Assembly: GCA_037349315.1 (NCBI GenBank)
Contig: JBAIAC010000048.1
Location: 40,612,501-40,676,500, forward strand
Direction of reading: 5' to 3'
Source of the DNA: Chelydra serpentina
Taxonomy: Eukaryota; Chordata; Testudines; Chelydridae
DNA length: 64,000 nucleotides
Shown here: one piece after another, positions 1 through 9,350 of the stretch
Position numbering within the stretch: the stretch's first letter is position 1
Layout of the letters: each line of letters opens with the position of its first letter
Position numbers and translations under genes: made by a program
Notes under the pieces: generated by a model
What the model was told of the DNA's origin: nothing
Databases searched by the model: none
Seen by the model: the letters and a program-made list of their open reading frames with translations, nothing else

Positions 1-433
1 CATAGGCCACTGGTTTGAATGACTAACAAGCATTAGCAACAGAGAGCTGCTGACTAGCTTAAGTAAAATGAGTCAGTGTTAGTACCTTTTCATTTGCACA
101 TCTCAGCAGAGTGGTCATGGATTAAATGGGCCTGGATATTGAGCATTAGAATCAAGGTAACTTTATCCCCACAGCATCTAAGTGCCACAATAGGCATTTT
201 AAGAGAGGTGGGTAGATAAGATTTCTTAATGTCTGCAGAAAAATCTGTCATCAATTCCCCTATGAAAAACAAAGGAGTTAAAACTTATCCTCGGGTGACC
301 GCACTCTGAAATGCCCCCTCTGATTTGAGAAACTTCCATCTATGACTCCTCTCTCATCCCTATATGTGCTTTCTGCAGTTAATAGCTGTGGAACATTGGC
401 AGGGCAATGCCAGAAGCTGGCATTACTCATGCC
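1..433. other. No gene recognised
   Basis: Ordinary AT-rich sequence with no ORF resembling a known protein and no repeat I recognise. Its last eight bases (426-433, CTCATGCC) are the left copy of the target duplication of the hAT element that follows. Confidence 0.5.
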
Positions 434-1777
434 TAGGGCCCTACCAAATTCATGGCCATGAAAAACGTGTCACAGACCGTGAAATCTGGTCTCCCCCTTT
501 GAAATCTGGTCTTTTGTGTGCTTTTACCCTATATTATACAGGTTTCATGGGGGGAGACCAGAGTCTTTCAAATTGGGGGCCCTGACTCAAAAGGGAGTTG
601 GGGGGGGGGTGTCGCAAGGTTATTTTAGGGGGGGCCGCGGTCTTGCCACCCTTACTTCTGCACTGCCTTCAGAGTTGGGTAGTCAGAGTGCAGCGACAGT
701 TGGCTGGGTGCCCAGCTCTGAAGGCGATGCCCCACCAGCAGCAGCACAGAGGTAAGGGTGGCAATACTATACCACGCCACCGTTACTTCTGTGCTGCTGC
801 TGGCGGAAGCTGTGCCTTCAGAGTTGGGATCCCAGTCAGCAGCCGCTGCTTTCCAGCTGCCCAGCTCTGAAGGCAGTGCAGCCACCAGCAGCAGTGCAGA
901 GGTAAGGGTAGCGGTATCGCAATGCCCCCAACAATACCCTGGTGACCCTCTGTGACGTGGCGAGACTCAACCAGTGGCGCTTCCTGCTGGTTGTCTGGGA
1001 ATTAGCTCTTTTTCTTGCCTGGAGCACCCTCTGCAGGTTGCTGTCCCGCTCACCATTGGCCCCCGTGTCTCTCCCAGTCCCCAGTGTCCCTTTGACTGGG
1101 GCGCTGCCCCCTGGCAGTACCCCCTCAGTCGCTGGGTCTCCCCTACCAGGGGAACCCATCCACCCTCTATCCTCACCTTGCCTCAGCCTATGGGCTACTG
1201 CCAGTCATCATCAAGCCCCCGTTCCCTGGGGCAGGCTGCAGTCTGTAATAGCCAGTCATCATAGGCAAGGGAGGTTTGGACCTGCTGCCTTTACCAAGCC
1301 CTGGGCTGCCCCTTTGCAGCCCCAGAACCTGTTCAGGCCCCGCACAAGGCCTTGCAGCCTGGGGGCATTTCCAGGCAGGAGCTCCCCAGCTCCTCTTGCC
1401 TTCCCCTGGTGCTGCCCCACCTCAGGTCCCTATTTAGCTCCCAGGCAGCTAGGCCCATCTCTCTCTAAAGGCAGAGAGACACTCTTGCTCCTGGCCCACT
1501 GCCCTCTTATAAGGGCCAGCTGGGCCCTGATTAAGCTGGCCACAGCTGTGGCTGCTTTCCCAATCAGCCTGCTCTTCCCCTTCACTGCCCTCTCCCGGGC
1601 TGCTTTAACCCCTTTAGGGCAGGAGCAGGTTAGTCACCCTGCTACACCACCCCACAACTCCTTTTTTGGGTCAGGACCCCTACAATTACAACACCGTGAA
1701 ATTTCAGATTTAAATAGCTGAAATAATGAAATTTATTATTTTTAAAATCCTATGACCATGAAATTGACAGGGTCCTA
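434..1777. mobile_element. Non-autonomous hAT-type DNA transposon carrying a solo LTR
   Basis: The ends are inverted: the element opens with TAGGGCCCTACC and closes with GGGTCCTA, and the subterminal 'catggccatgaaa' at the left is mirrored by 'gaccatgaaattg' at the right. It is flanked by an 8-bp direct repeat with one mismatch (CTCATGCC at 426-433, CTCATACC at 1778-1785), the size hAT elements generate. The interior has palindromic GC-rich modules (about 640-905) built on repeats of 'ccttcagagttggg' and its complement. No transposase is visible. Positions 951-1646 are a later LTR insertion. Related sequence recurs at 19944-20322. The superfamily assignment comes from target-site size and end structure. 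Confidence 0.8.
951..1646 (-). mobile_element. Solo LTR of an unclassified LTR retroelement, inside the hAT element
   Basis: On the minus strand the block opens TGTAGCAGGGTGAC and ends with ACGTCACA, the TG...CA ends of an LTR. A TATA-like box (CTTATAAG on the plus strand near 1505) lies in the 5' third of the minus reading. No internal retroelement coding flanks it, so it is a solo LTR. The hAT sequence resumes at 1647. A clean 5-bp duplication is not visible. The 259-residue open frame running through it on the plus strand resembles no protein and is taken as chance in GC-rich DNA. Confidence 0.6.
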
Positions 1778-1864
1778 CTCATACCGTAATAATGTCTGTA
1801 GCACTAGAATGCTCTCTTCAATTTTCTTGATAGCTTCCTGAAATTCTCCAGCCTGGGTGTCTGT

Positions 1865-3590
1865 CTACAGCCATTCTTTTTCGGTGACAAATTTGAGGAA
1901 CTGTTCCAGACTGAGGTGTCATTAGAGGAGGTTTTGGAACAAATTGATAAACTAAAAGGTAATAAGTTTACCAGGACCAGATGGTATTCACCAAGAGTTC
2001 TGAAGGAACTCAAATGTGAAATTGCAGAACTACTAACTGTAGTCTGTAACCTATCAAACGTCTGCACCAAATGACTGGAGGATAGCTAATGTGATGACAA
2101 TTTTTAAAAAGGGCTCCAGAGATGATCCCGGAAATTACAGGCCAGTAAGCCTGACTTCAGTACCGGGCAAACTGGTTGAAACTATAGTAAAGAACAAAAT
2201 TGTCAGATACATAGATTAACATAATTTGTTGGGGAAGAGTCAACATGGTTTTTGTAAAGGGAAATCATGCCTCACCAATCTACTAGAATTATCTGAGGGA
2301 GTCAACAAGCATGTGGACAAGGGGGATCCAGTGGATAAAGTGTACTTAGATTTTCAGAAAGCCTTTGACAAGGTCCCTCACCAAAGGTTCTTAAGCAAAG
2401 TAAGCTGTCATGGGATAAGAGGGATAGTCGTCTCATAGATCGGTAACTGGTTAAAAGATAGGAAACAAAGGGTAGGAATAAATGGTCAGTTTTCAAAATG
2501 GAGAGCGGTAAATAGTGGTGTCCCCCACAGGTCTGAACTGGGACCAGTCCTATTCAACATATTCATAAATGATCTGGAAAATGGGGTAAACAGTGAGGTG
2601 GCAAAATTTGCAGACGATACAAAACTACTCAAGATAGTTAAGTCCAAAGCAGACTGCAAAGAGCTACAAAAGGATCTCTCAAAACTGGGTGACCGGGTAA
2701 CAAAATAGCAGATGAAATTCAATATTGATAAATGCAAAGTAATGCACATTGGAAAACATAATCCTAACTATACATATAAAATGATGGGGTCTAAATTAGC
2801 TGTTACCTCTCAAGAAAGAGATCTTGGAATCATTGTGGCTAGTTCTCTGAAAACAGCCACTCAATGTGCAGCAGCCATCACAAAAGTGAACAGAATGTTG
2901 GGAATCATTAAGAAAGGGAAAGATAAGAAGACAGAAAATATCATAACACTCCTATCTAAATCCCTGGTACTCCCACACCATGAATATGCATACAGTTCTG
3001 GTCGCCCCATCTCAAAAAAGATATATTGGAATTGGAAAAGGTTCAGAAAAGGGCAACAAAAATTATTAAGGGTATGAAACGGCTTCCGTATGAGGGGAAG
3101 TTAATAAGACTGGGTCTTTTCAGCTTTGAAAAGAGTTGACTAAGGGTGGAATATGATTGAGGTCTATAAAATCATGACTGGTGTGGAGAAAGTAAATAAG
3201 GAAGTGTTGTTTACTCCATATAACACAAAAACTAGGGGTCACCAAATGAAATTAATAGGCAGCAGGTTTAAAACAAAGTATTTTTTCACACAATTCTTTG
3301 CCAGAGGATGTTGTGAAGGCCAAGACTATAACAGGGTTCAAAAAAGCACTAGATAAGTTCATGAAGGATAGGTACATCAATGGCTATTAGCCAGGATGGG
3401 CAAGGATGGTGTCCCTAGTTTCTGTTTGCTAGAAGCTGGGAATGGGTGACAGGAGATGGGTCACTTGATGATTACCTGTTCTGTTCATTCCCTCTAGGGC
3501 ACGTGGCATTGGCCACTGTTGGAAGACAGGATACTGGGCTAGCTGGACCTTTGGTCTGACCCAGTGTGGCCGCTCTTATGTTCTATTACT
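1865..3590 (+). mobile_element. CR1 LINE, 5'-truncated, reverse transcriptase decayed
   Basis: The translated fragments follow CR1 ORF2 order. First comes an 'LEEVLEQIDKLKGNK' segment with a 'RVLKELK' motif (about 1890-2040). Then the palm lead-in with 'QHGFCKGKSCLTNL' and 'YLDFQKAFDKVPHQ' (2240-2390), a catalytic 'FADDTKL' region (about 2607-2630), and the thumb with 'MKFNIDKCKVMHIGK' (2712-2760). Stops and frameshifts separate these pieces, so no full polymerase is encoded. The 3' UTR (3360-3590) ends in the typical 'ggtctgacccagtgtggccgctcttatgttct' type of tail, of which only this short stretch is present. It is dead sequence downstream of ITGA8. Confidence 0.93.
2226..2438 (+). pseudogene. 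CR1 reverse transcriptase fragment (palm lead-in)
   Basis: This 70-residue open piece contains 'GFCKGKSCLTNLLEL' and 'DKVYLDFQKAFDKVPH', which match the RT fingers/palm of CR1-clade LINEs. The first catalytic aspartate of the polymerase is within 'YLDFQKAFD'. It ends at a stop (TAG at 2436-2438) just after 'CHGIRG', where an intact CR1 continues with the 'WI..WL.DR' region. The downstream catalytic Asp-Asp box sits in another open segment near 2610. It cannot make a working enzyme. Confidence 0.85.
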
Positions 3591-4002
3591 ATATAAGAAG
3601 TTGTCTGGAGTTTCTTGCAACTTGGTCCTTAGGGGTTGGCTCAGATTTGTCAACTTTATGTTCATTTTAAGTAATCCACGGGCAACAGTAGTTTCCATAG
3701 TAAAACAGCGGCTAACCTGGTTATCATATTAAGTGAATGTGTTTTCTACCATAATCCTAATAAAACTGTGTCAGACAATCAGGGAGATAATTATTTACTG
3801 GCAAACTTCATTTTAAAATTTCAGCCTGTCGGAAACCAGCTTATTGATATCAATTGCTGTTTTTAATAGTAAATATTTAATATTATTTTCATGGATAAAC
3901 TGAGCTCTCGCTAACTGTAGCATAACAAAGGTAATTTTAAATAATACCAGCTAATCTAACTGTTTAACAGTACTTTAGATAGAGTGGTGTTCAGAGGCCC
4001 TA
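3591..4002. other. No gene recognised
   Basis: AT-rich spacer with no recognised repeat or exon-like ORF. Confidence 0.45.
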
Positions 4003-4130
4003 ATCAATACTGAGGCCCCATTGTGCTAAGTGCTGTATAGACACATAACAAGAAATGGTCTCTGCCCAGAGGAGCTTGCAGTCAAAGGAGATTTGGTCTC
4101 TAAAATAGTAATGAAGCAGGACAGAATGGT
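4003..4130 (-). repeat. Old interspersed repeat family A (unclassified)
   Basis: The reverse complement contains 'tacagcacttagcacaat', followed by 'ggggcc'. The same core occurs on the plus strand near 25815 and in weaker form on the minus strand at 8160-8285 and the plus strand at 44878-45005. These four copies define an ancient dispersed family whose class I could not settle. Confidence 0.6.
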
Positions 4131-4853
4131 ATTGGTAACTATCCTGTGGGGGGCTGAGTGCCAAAACACTCTTTGAAGTCAATGGGAGCTGTGGGCACTC
4201 AGCACCTCAAATGCGTTGGGAAGAATTCTGATATCCTAACTCTGTTTAGAAGCACTTTACTATCTGGAATTTGTATAGGAACTGTCATCTGGACAATTCT
4301 TATGCCCTGTTTCTATGTATCCCCCTCCTTTGGCAGAACATAATGAGCTATGACTGCTGTTTACAGTGAAGTTCATATTTCATATGATTGTTCCAAATAC
4401 CTAAGGCACTTGGCTATTTTCTGAGGGAAGTAATTCTTTTCTTTAGAGAGGCCATAAGGCCCAGGAAAAGGTTTAGTTCTGGAAGATATGCGTGCATGCT
4501 GGGAGGACAAAAATCTGGATCATCATCATCCTTGGTGTGCTCAGGCATCTTGCAGGTTATCAGATGTAGGGTTTTCTATACATGGACTGTATTTTCAACT
4601 GTTGCCATTTTGGGTCAGATTCATTAAAGTGGTAACAAAAGGAGAGACTTTTGGTTTTTCAGAATTCTAACTAATATCCTACCTTTCTCTGGGAACTTCA
4701 GCTCTGTGCAGAAGGCCAGAGCAAGGCCTATGTAGCCCTTGATTGCCCCAAATAAGGGAACTTAAGTGGTGAATAGGCCTCATGCTGCCCTCTCCCTCCC
4801 TCCCCCGCCCCCACGGGGGTGATTTTCTCTTTGTTTTTTTTTTTAATTGTAAT

Positions 4854-4976
4854 TAGGGTGACCAGACAGCAAATGTGAAAAATCGGGACGGGGGTGGGAG
4901 GTAATAGGAGCCTATATAAGAAAAAGACCCCAAAATTGGGACTGTCCCTATAAAATCGGGACATCTGGTCACCCTA
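4854..4976. mobile_element. Short hAT-type MITE
   Basis: This 123-bp element has perfect 13-bp terminal inverted repeats (TAGGGTGACCAGA and its complement TCTGGTCACCCTA). It is flanked by a perfect 8-bp direct repeat, ATTGTAAT, at 4846-4853 and 4977-4984. The interior is a second imperfect inversion built on 'aaatcgggac'. There is no coding capacity. A truncated relative starts at 7385. Confidence 0.9.
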
Positions 4977-4989
4977 ATTGTAATGAACG

Positions 4990-5439
4990 GTTCTGGCCCT
5001 CTGCCATGTACATTGGACAAACTGGACAGTCTCTATGCAAGAATAAATGGACACAAATCTGACATCAGGAATCATAACATTCAAAAACCAGTAGGAGAAC
5101 ACTTCAACCTCCCTGGTCACTCAATAACAGACTTGAAGGTGACAATTTTAAAACAAAAAACTTCAAAAACAGACTCCAATGAGAAGCTGCTGAACTTGAA
5201 TTAATTTGCAAATTGGATACCATCTAGGGTTAAACAGAGACTGGGAATGGCTGGGTCATTACACTAATTGAATCAATTTCCCCAAAGTTAAGTATCTTCA
5301 CACCTTCTTGTCAACTGTCTGATATAGACCTTGATTATCACTATAAAACGGTTTTTTTCTCCTGCTGATAATAGCTCATCTAAATTAAATAGCTTCTTAG
5401 AATTGGTATGGCAGCTTCCAAGTTTTCTGTGTGTATATA
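4990..5439 (+). mobile_element. Penelope-like element, 5' portion of the outer nested copy (GIY-YIG region)
   Basis: Translation from about 5004 gives 'MYIGQTGQSL', the YIG half of a GIY-YIG endonuclease. After a frameshift come 'ARINGHKSDIRNHNIQKPV' and 'EHFNLPGHSITDLKV'. The spacing of R, H and the following helix fits the C-terminal nuclease of Penelope-like retroelements. The reverse transcriptase part is absent (5' truncation). The copy is interrupted at 5439 by a second Penelope-like element in the opposite orientation and resumes at 6011. The same coding segment recurs at 28000-28270. Confidence 0.8.
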
Positions 5440-5997
5440 AAGAACAGGAATACTGGTGGCACCTTAGAGACTAACAAATTTATTTCAGCATAAGCTTTTG
5501 TAGGCTACGGTCCCACTTCATCGGATGCATAGAATGGAGCATACAGTAAGAAGATATTTATACATTCAGAGAAACATGAAAAGGTGGAAGTACCTATATC
5601 AATTGTAAGAGGCTAATTAATTAAGAGGAACTATTATCAGCAGGGGAAAAAAGCTTTTGAAGTGATAATCAAGATGGCCCATTTCGGACAGTTGACACAA
5701 AGGTGTGAGGATAGTTAACTAGGGGAAATAGATTCAATTAATGTAATGACCGAGCCACTCCCAGTCTCTGTTGAAACCTAAGTTAATGGTATCTAGTTTG
5801 CATATTAATTCAAGTTCAGCAGCTTCTCATTGGAGTCTGTTTTTGAAGCTTTTCTGCTGCAAAATTCTATGCATCCAATGAAGTGGGAATGTAGCACACG
5901 AAAGCTTATGCTGAAATAAATTTGTTAGTCTCTAAGGAGCCACCAGTACTCCTGTTCTTTTTGCTGACACAGATTAACACGGCTGCTATTCTGAAAC
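5440..5997 (-). mobile_element. Short Penelope-like element inserted in the outer copy, inverted terminal repeats
   Basis: Read on the minus strand, a terminal repeat (5997-5863, opening with 'GTTTCAGAATAGCAGCC') leads into a short GIY-YIG coding remnant (5862-5780) and 3' UTR. It closes with an inverted copy of the terminal repeat (5560-5440). The insertion is flanked by a perfect 13-bp direct repeat, CTGTGTGTATATA, at 5427-5439 and 5998-6010. When it is removed in thought, the outer element's UTR continues from 5439 into 6011. The layout matches the complete copy at 27861-28567, including pseudo-LTR-like inverted ends. Confidence 0.85.
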
Positions 5998-6010
5998 CTG
6001 TGTGTATATA

Positions 6011-6132
6011 TACATCTTACTTCTGTGTGTTCCATTCTATGCATCCGATGAAGTGGGCTATAACCTACGAAAGCTTATGCCGAAATAAATTTGTTAGTCT
6101 CTAAGGTGCCACAAGTACTCCTGTTCTTTTTA
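6011..6132 (+). mobile_element. Penelope-like element, 3' terminal repeat of the outer copy
   Basis: This is the continuation of the outer element after the nested insertion. It contains 'tctatgcatccgatgaag', 'cgaaagcttatgccgaaa' and 'ggtgccacaagtactcctg', the same terminal-repeat landmarks as at 5863-5997 and 28470-28567. It ends in 'gttcttttt'. Confidence 0.8.
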
Positions 6133-6806
6133 ACTTTTGACAATTTCAGAAAACCGGGATTTCATAAATATCAAGTTGTGCTTTTCTCCATGAATAGGCC
6201 TATTTTCATTAACTATCATCTACACAATGATTTTTCCAAAGAACAATATTTTATGTTGGAATATGTATTGATGAATGTAACTCTTTCAGTTTAAAAATAT
6301 TTAAAAACAAACAAACCCCAAACTTTATATGCTAACATAGCTAAGCCAATTTTAAGCTGAAAGTGTACTTTTAACAGTTGGAAAATAATAATAAAAATTA
6401 CCTATTATCTTTCATAAATTTGAACCTGATTCTTCACCAGGGAATGAAAGTAGAGTACAAATTGGCTATTAATCAAGGGAGAGTTGACAGTGAAACGTGC
6501 TGGCACTATCAAAAGTAGCACATCTGTTACTCAGTGAATGATCATAACAGTATATAGCTCTCTTTGTCCTCAGCATGGTGACTCTGCGTGCAGAGGAAGG
6601 AAACCTGTACTCCCTCATTCTTGATATGGATAATCCAGAGAGATAAACACACTTTATTGCTCTCTAAAGGTTATGCTCACAGTTGCTGTACCAACATGAG
6701 CTAGTTTAGTTGCTTAATAAACAGCCCAAGTTTTCCATTTGGTTAAAGTTAGGTGCATAAATCCACATTTCAGCACTTAAATGGCCTGATTTGGAAAGGT
6801 GTGAAG
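6133..6806. other. No gene recognised
   Basis: AT-rich spacer without recognised repeats or exon-like frames. Confidence 0.45.
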
Positions 6807-6814
6807 AACTCAAG

Positions 6815-7216
6815 AGTAGAGCTAGGCAAATGGATTTTTTGCTTCCCAGGCAATTCCAAAATAATAAAAAAACGTATCTTGGGTTATACTAAAAACAAGA
6901 TTTTTAAAGATTTTTGGTGAATTGAGAAGTTAAAAAAATCCAGTTTGGCTCAAACAAAGCAATTCATTTTAAATTCAAATTTTTAACTTTAATTTAATAA
7001 ATAAAATTAAAGGAACTTTTCATTTTGAGAATTATTTTTCAATTTGAAACTTTTTGTTTTGAAAATGACAAAACAATACATTTTGATTTTTCCAGATTTT
7101 TTGAGTTTTTTAGGGCCAAAACAATTTGCCAAAATTGATAAATTCACAAAATGTTGTCAGCGAATCAGCATTTTTTGCTGAAAATAGTTTTGGTTTAAAA
7201 AAAAATTGTCCAGCTC
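6815..7216. mobile_element. AT-rich MITE, probably hAT-type
   Basis: The ends are loosely inverted: 'gagctaggcaaat' near the left and 'aattgtccagctc' at the right. They are flanked by AACTCAAG (6807-6814) and AACTCAAA (7217-7224), an 8-bp duplication with one mismatch. The interior is rich in 'ttttgaaaatgacaaaac'-like repeats with no coding potential. Similar stretches occur at 13620-13920 and 29290-29480. Confidence 0.6.
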
Positions 7217-7384
7217 AACTCAAAATACACTGACTGACTTCATTTGGGCACCTAAGATTGGAAATTTTGTCCTTTTCCTATAAATAAGTGGACGTCTTTT
7301 CCCATAGGCTGAGCAGTAGGGGGAGGTATAGTACAGTATATAGAGGCTGAAGGTTACTCAGTTTATCTTCACTGACCTGACATT

Positions 7385-7500
7385 AGGGTGACCAGACAGC
7401 AAGTGTGAAAAATCAGAACAGGGAGTACTGGGATAATAGGTGCCTCTAAGAAAAAGCTCCGGATATCAGGATTGTCGCTATAAAACTGTCCCTATAAACC
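7385..7500 (+). mobile_element. Truncated copy of the short hAT MITE
   Basis: It starts with 'TTAGGGTGACCAGACAGC', as at 4854, and has the same internal 'gtgtgaaaaatc' and 'ctataaa' modules. The right inverted repeat is missing, because the sequence runs into another repeat at about 7510. Confidence 0.75.
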
Positions 7501-7504
7501 CTAT

Positions 7505-7625
7505 TTAACATATCAGGACCTGAAAAAGAGCTCTGTGTAAGCTCGAAAGCTTGTCTCTCCCACCGACAGAAATTGGTCCAATAAAAGATATTACCTCACC
7601 ACCCACTTTGTCTCGCTAATATCAG
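7505..7625 (+). repeat. Dispersed repeat with 'gagctctgtgtaagctcgaaagctt' core (terminal-repeat-like)
   Basis: The landmarks are 'gagctctgtgtaagctcg', 'aaagcttgtctctcccacc' and 'ggtccaataaaagatatta'. A second copy lies at 33905-34020 in the same orientation. The 'cgaaagctt' motif and the AATAAA-like ending recall the Penelope-type terminal repeats in this window, but the relationship is inferred. Confidence 0.6.
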
Positions 7626-8159
7626 GAAAGAGCTCGTTTATGAGTTGAGGTCTATAAAGCTGTAGTAGAGAACACTACATGCAGCTCCTTTAGGTGGCTA
7701 AAAATAACACTATTTTATTAACTTGGGGGCAAATAGCACTTTTCCCTTAAAAGCTTCTATTTCAATTTCTAACCACCCTAGAAGAGAGCCTTGTTCCATT
7801 GAATTTCTGTTCTGTTTTTGTAACATTCTCATGACTCTCACTCTTATCCTGTCCTTCCCCCACAAGCTCTTTATAAGCGTCTCGTGTCAGGAAGTGCACA
7901 GATTTTGGACTGTAGTTTAGATTTCTAGGAGGCGGATGCTGTCCAAAAACCACCAACTGATTACAGTTACTGGGTCCATCACGTACCTTCCTCTTTGTTT
8001 TCCTGTCCTCAGGGGCAACAGCTTTGAATAACAACCTTTTCCCCTTGTAATTCAAGACATAAGAACTCTCTGTGGCTCAGATCCCTTACTCGACAAGCAG
8101 GTTTGAACACTGTCCCCATACAATGCATCCAAACCATTATGTCTGCTTTCTTTTCTGCC

Positions 8160-8285
8160 ATGACTACTAGCATTATTGATGTTGCAATAGTGCCTATAAG
8201 TCCCAATCAGAACTGGGTCCTTCTGTGTGCTAGGTACTATACAAACACATATCTGCCTCTAAGAGAGCACAGTCTAAAGACAAAA
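8160..8285 (-). repeat. Old interspersed repeat family A (unclassified)
   Basis: On the minus strand it reads 'gtttgtatagtacctagcac' and continues into an 'agtctgattgggactt'-like stretch. It is a diverged member of the family at 4003, 25757 and 44878. Confidence 0.5.
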
Positions 8286-8639
8286 TACAAGGGAAGAGGA
8301 AAACAAGAAACAACTTACATGCAAAGCGGTCAGGATGAGGTCAGGCACTCATCTTAATAAAAAATGTTTAACCCTTGCCTAATACATTTTAAAAGTCATT
8401 TTAACTTTTGCCTTTTCTTCTGTATATTTTAGCACCTTTTTTGCCTGTATATTTTTGCATCTCACCCGCCTATTTTCATTTCTACCACATTTTGTTGTTA
8501 AAAATTACTTTCAGGTCTTGCTTTTTTGTATTTAACCGTATACCTCTTCTAGGTATATTTTAAAAACTAATCTTTGGCATTTACTTATTAAAAATACTTG
8601 CCCCTTGCTATGCTCTTAGCAAGGCCTTCATATAAAAAA

Positions 8640-8754
8640 ACCCCAGGGCTCAGCTGTGGCTGGCCTGGTCAGCTGACTTGAGCTCACCAGGCTAAAAATT
8701 GCAGCCCAAGCCTGAACACCTCACTGCAATTTTCAGCCCTGCAGCCTGAGACCA
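8640..8754 (+). mobile_element. Palindromic MITE, left half (interrupted)
   Basis: The segment ends with '...cagcctgagaccatgagcccg' and resumes after 9285 with 'tgagcccgagtcagttgacc'. The two halves are imperfect inversions of each other (compare 'cagctgacttgagctc' left with 'gagtcagttgacctgg' right). It belongs to the same family as the palindromic element at 30538-30821. A second transposon sits in the break. Confidence 0.65.
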
Positions 8755-8762
8755 TGAGCCCG

Positions 8763-9285
8763 CATAGGCGCCGACTCCGTGGGTGCTCCAAGGCTGGAGA
8801 ACCCATGGGAAAAAATTGGTGGGAGCAGAGCACCCACTGGCAACTCCCAGCCAGCCCCCACCCCCGCACCCATCTCACCTCGGCTTCTGGGTTCCACCTC
8901 CAGAGGCGCCTCCTGCGGAAGCCGCTTTTTTTAGCTCACACGCAGCCACCCGCCGAACAGCTGACGGGCGGGCGGCTGCGTGTGAGCAACAAAAAGTGGC
9001 TTCCATGGGAGGCGCCTCCGGAGGCAGAACCCAGAAGCGGAGGTGAGCTGGGCGCGGGGGAGCTGGTGGGGAGTTGCCGGTGGACGCGCTGCATTTCCCC
9101 TCCCCCCTCCCTCCCAGCCTTGCAAGCCTGGTGGGGGGTGTCGAGGGGAAATGCAGGGTGCCTGGGGGAGGAGGCGGGGGCAGGGATTTGGGGAAGGGGT
9201 GGAATGGGGGCAGAGCCAGGGGTGGAGTTGTGGCAGGGCCAGGGGCGCGAGCACCCACCGGCGCCGACTAAAGTCGGCACCTATG
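8763..9285. mobile_element. hAT-like DNA transposon inserted in a palindromic MITE
   Basis: This 523-bp element has inverted ends CATAGGCGCCGACT / AGTCGGCACCTATG (13 of 14 positions agree). It is flanked by the perfect 8-bp duplication TGAGCCCG (8755-8762 and 9286-9293). Inside is a long hairpin: 8872-8960 is nearly the reverse complement of 8963-9050, centred on the 'cagctgacgggcgg' region. High GC and palindromy create several overlapping open frames on both strands, none protein-like. The 8-bp target duplication favours hAT, although the terminal CATAGG is not the textbook hAT end. Confidence 0.85.
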
Positions 9286-9293
9286 TGAGCCCG

Positions 9294-9350
9294 AGTCAGT
9301 TGACCTGGACTCTGAGACTCAGTGCTACAGGTTTTTACTGCAATATACAC
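9294..9350 (+). mobile_element. Palindromic MITE, right half
   Basis: Continues the element broken at 8754. It ends in 'tttttactgcaatatacaca', echoing the inverted 'gtgtagac' ends of the copy at 30538-30821. Confidence 0.55.

Noticed and set aside
942..1721. 259-codon plus-strand open frame
   Set aside because: It lies across an LTR boundary and the hAT element, is Pro/Ser/Leu-rich from GC-rich repeat DNA, and has no recognisable domain.
4990..6132. CRISPR-like or tandem array, because of repeated 'taaatttgttagtctctaag' blocks
   Set aside because: The blocks are terminal repeats of Penelope-like elements, differ in orientation, are unevenly spaced and have no spacer structure.
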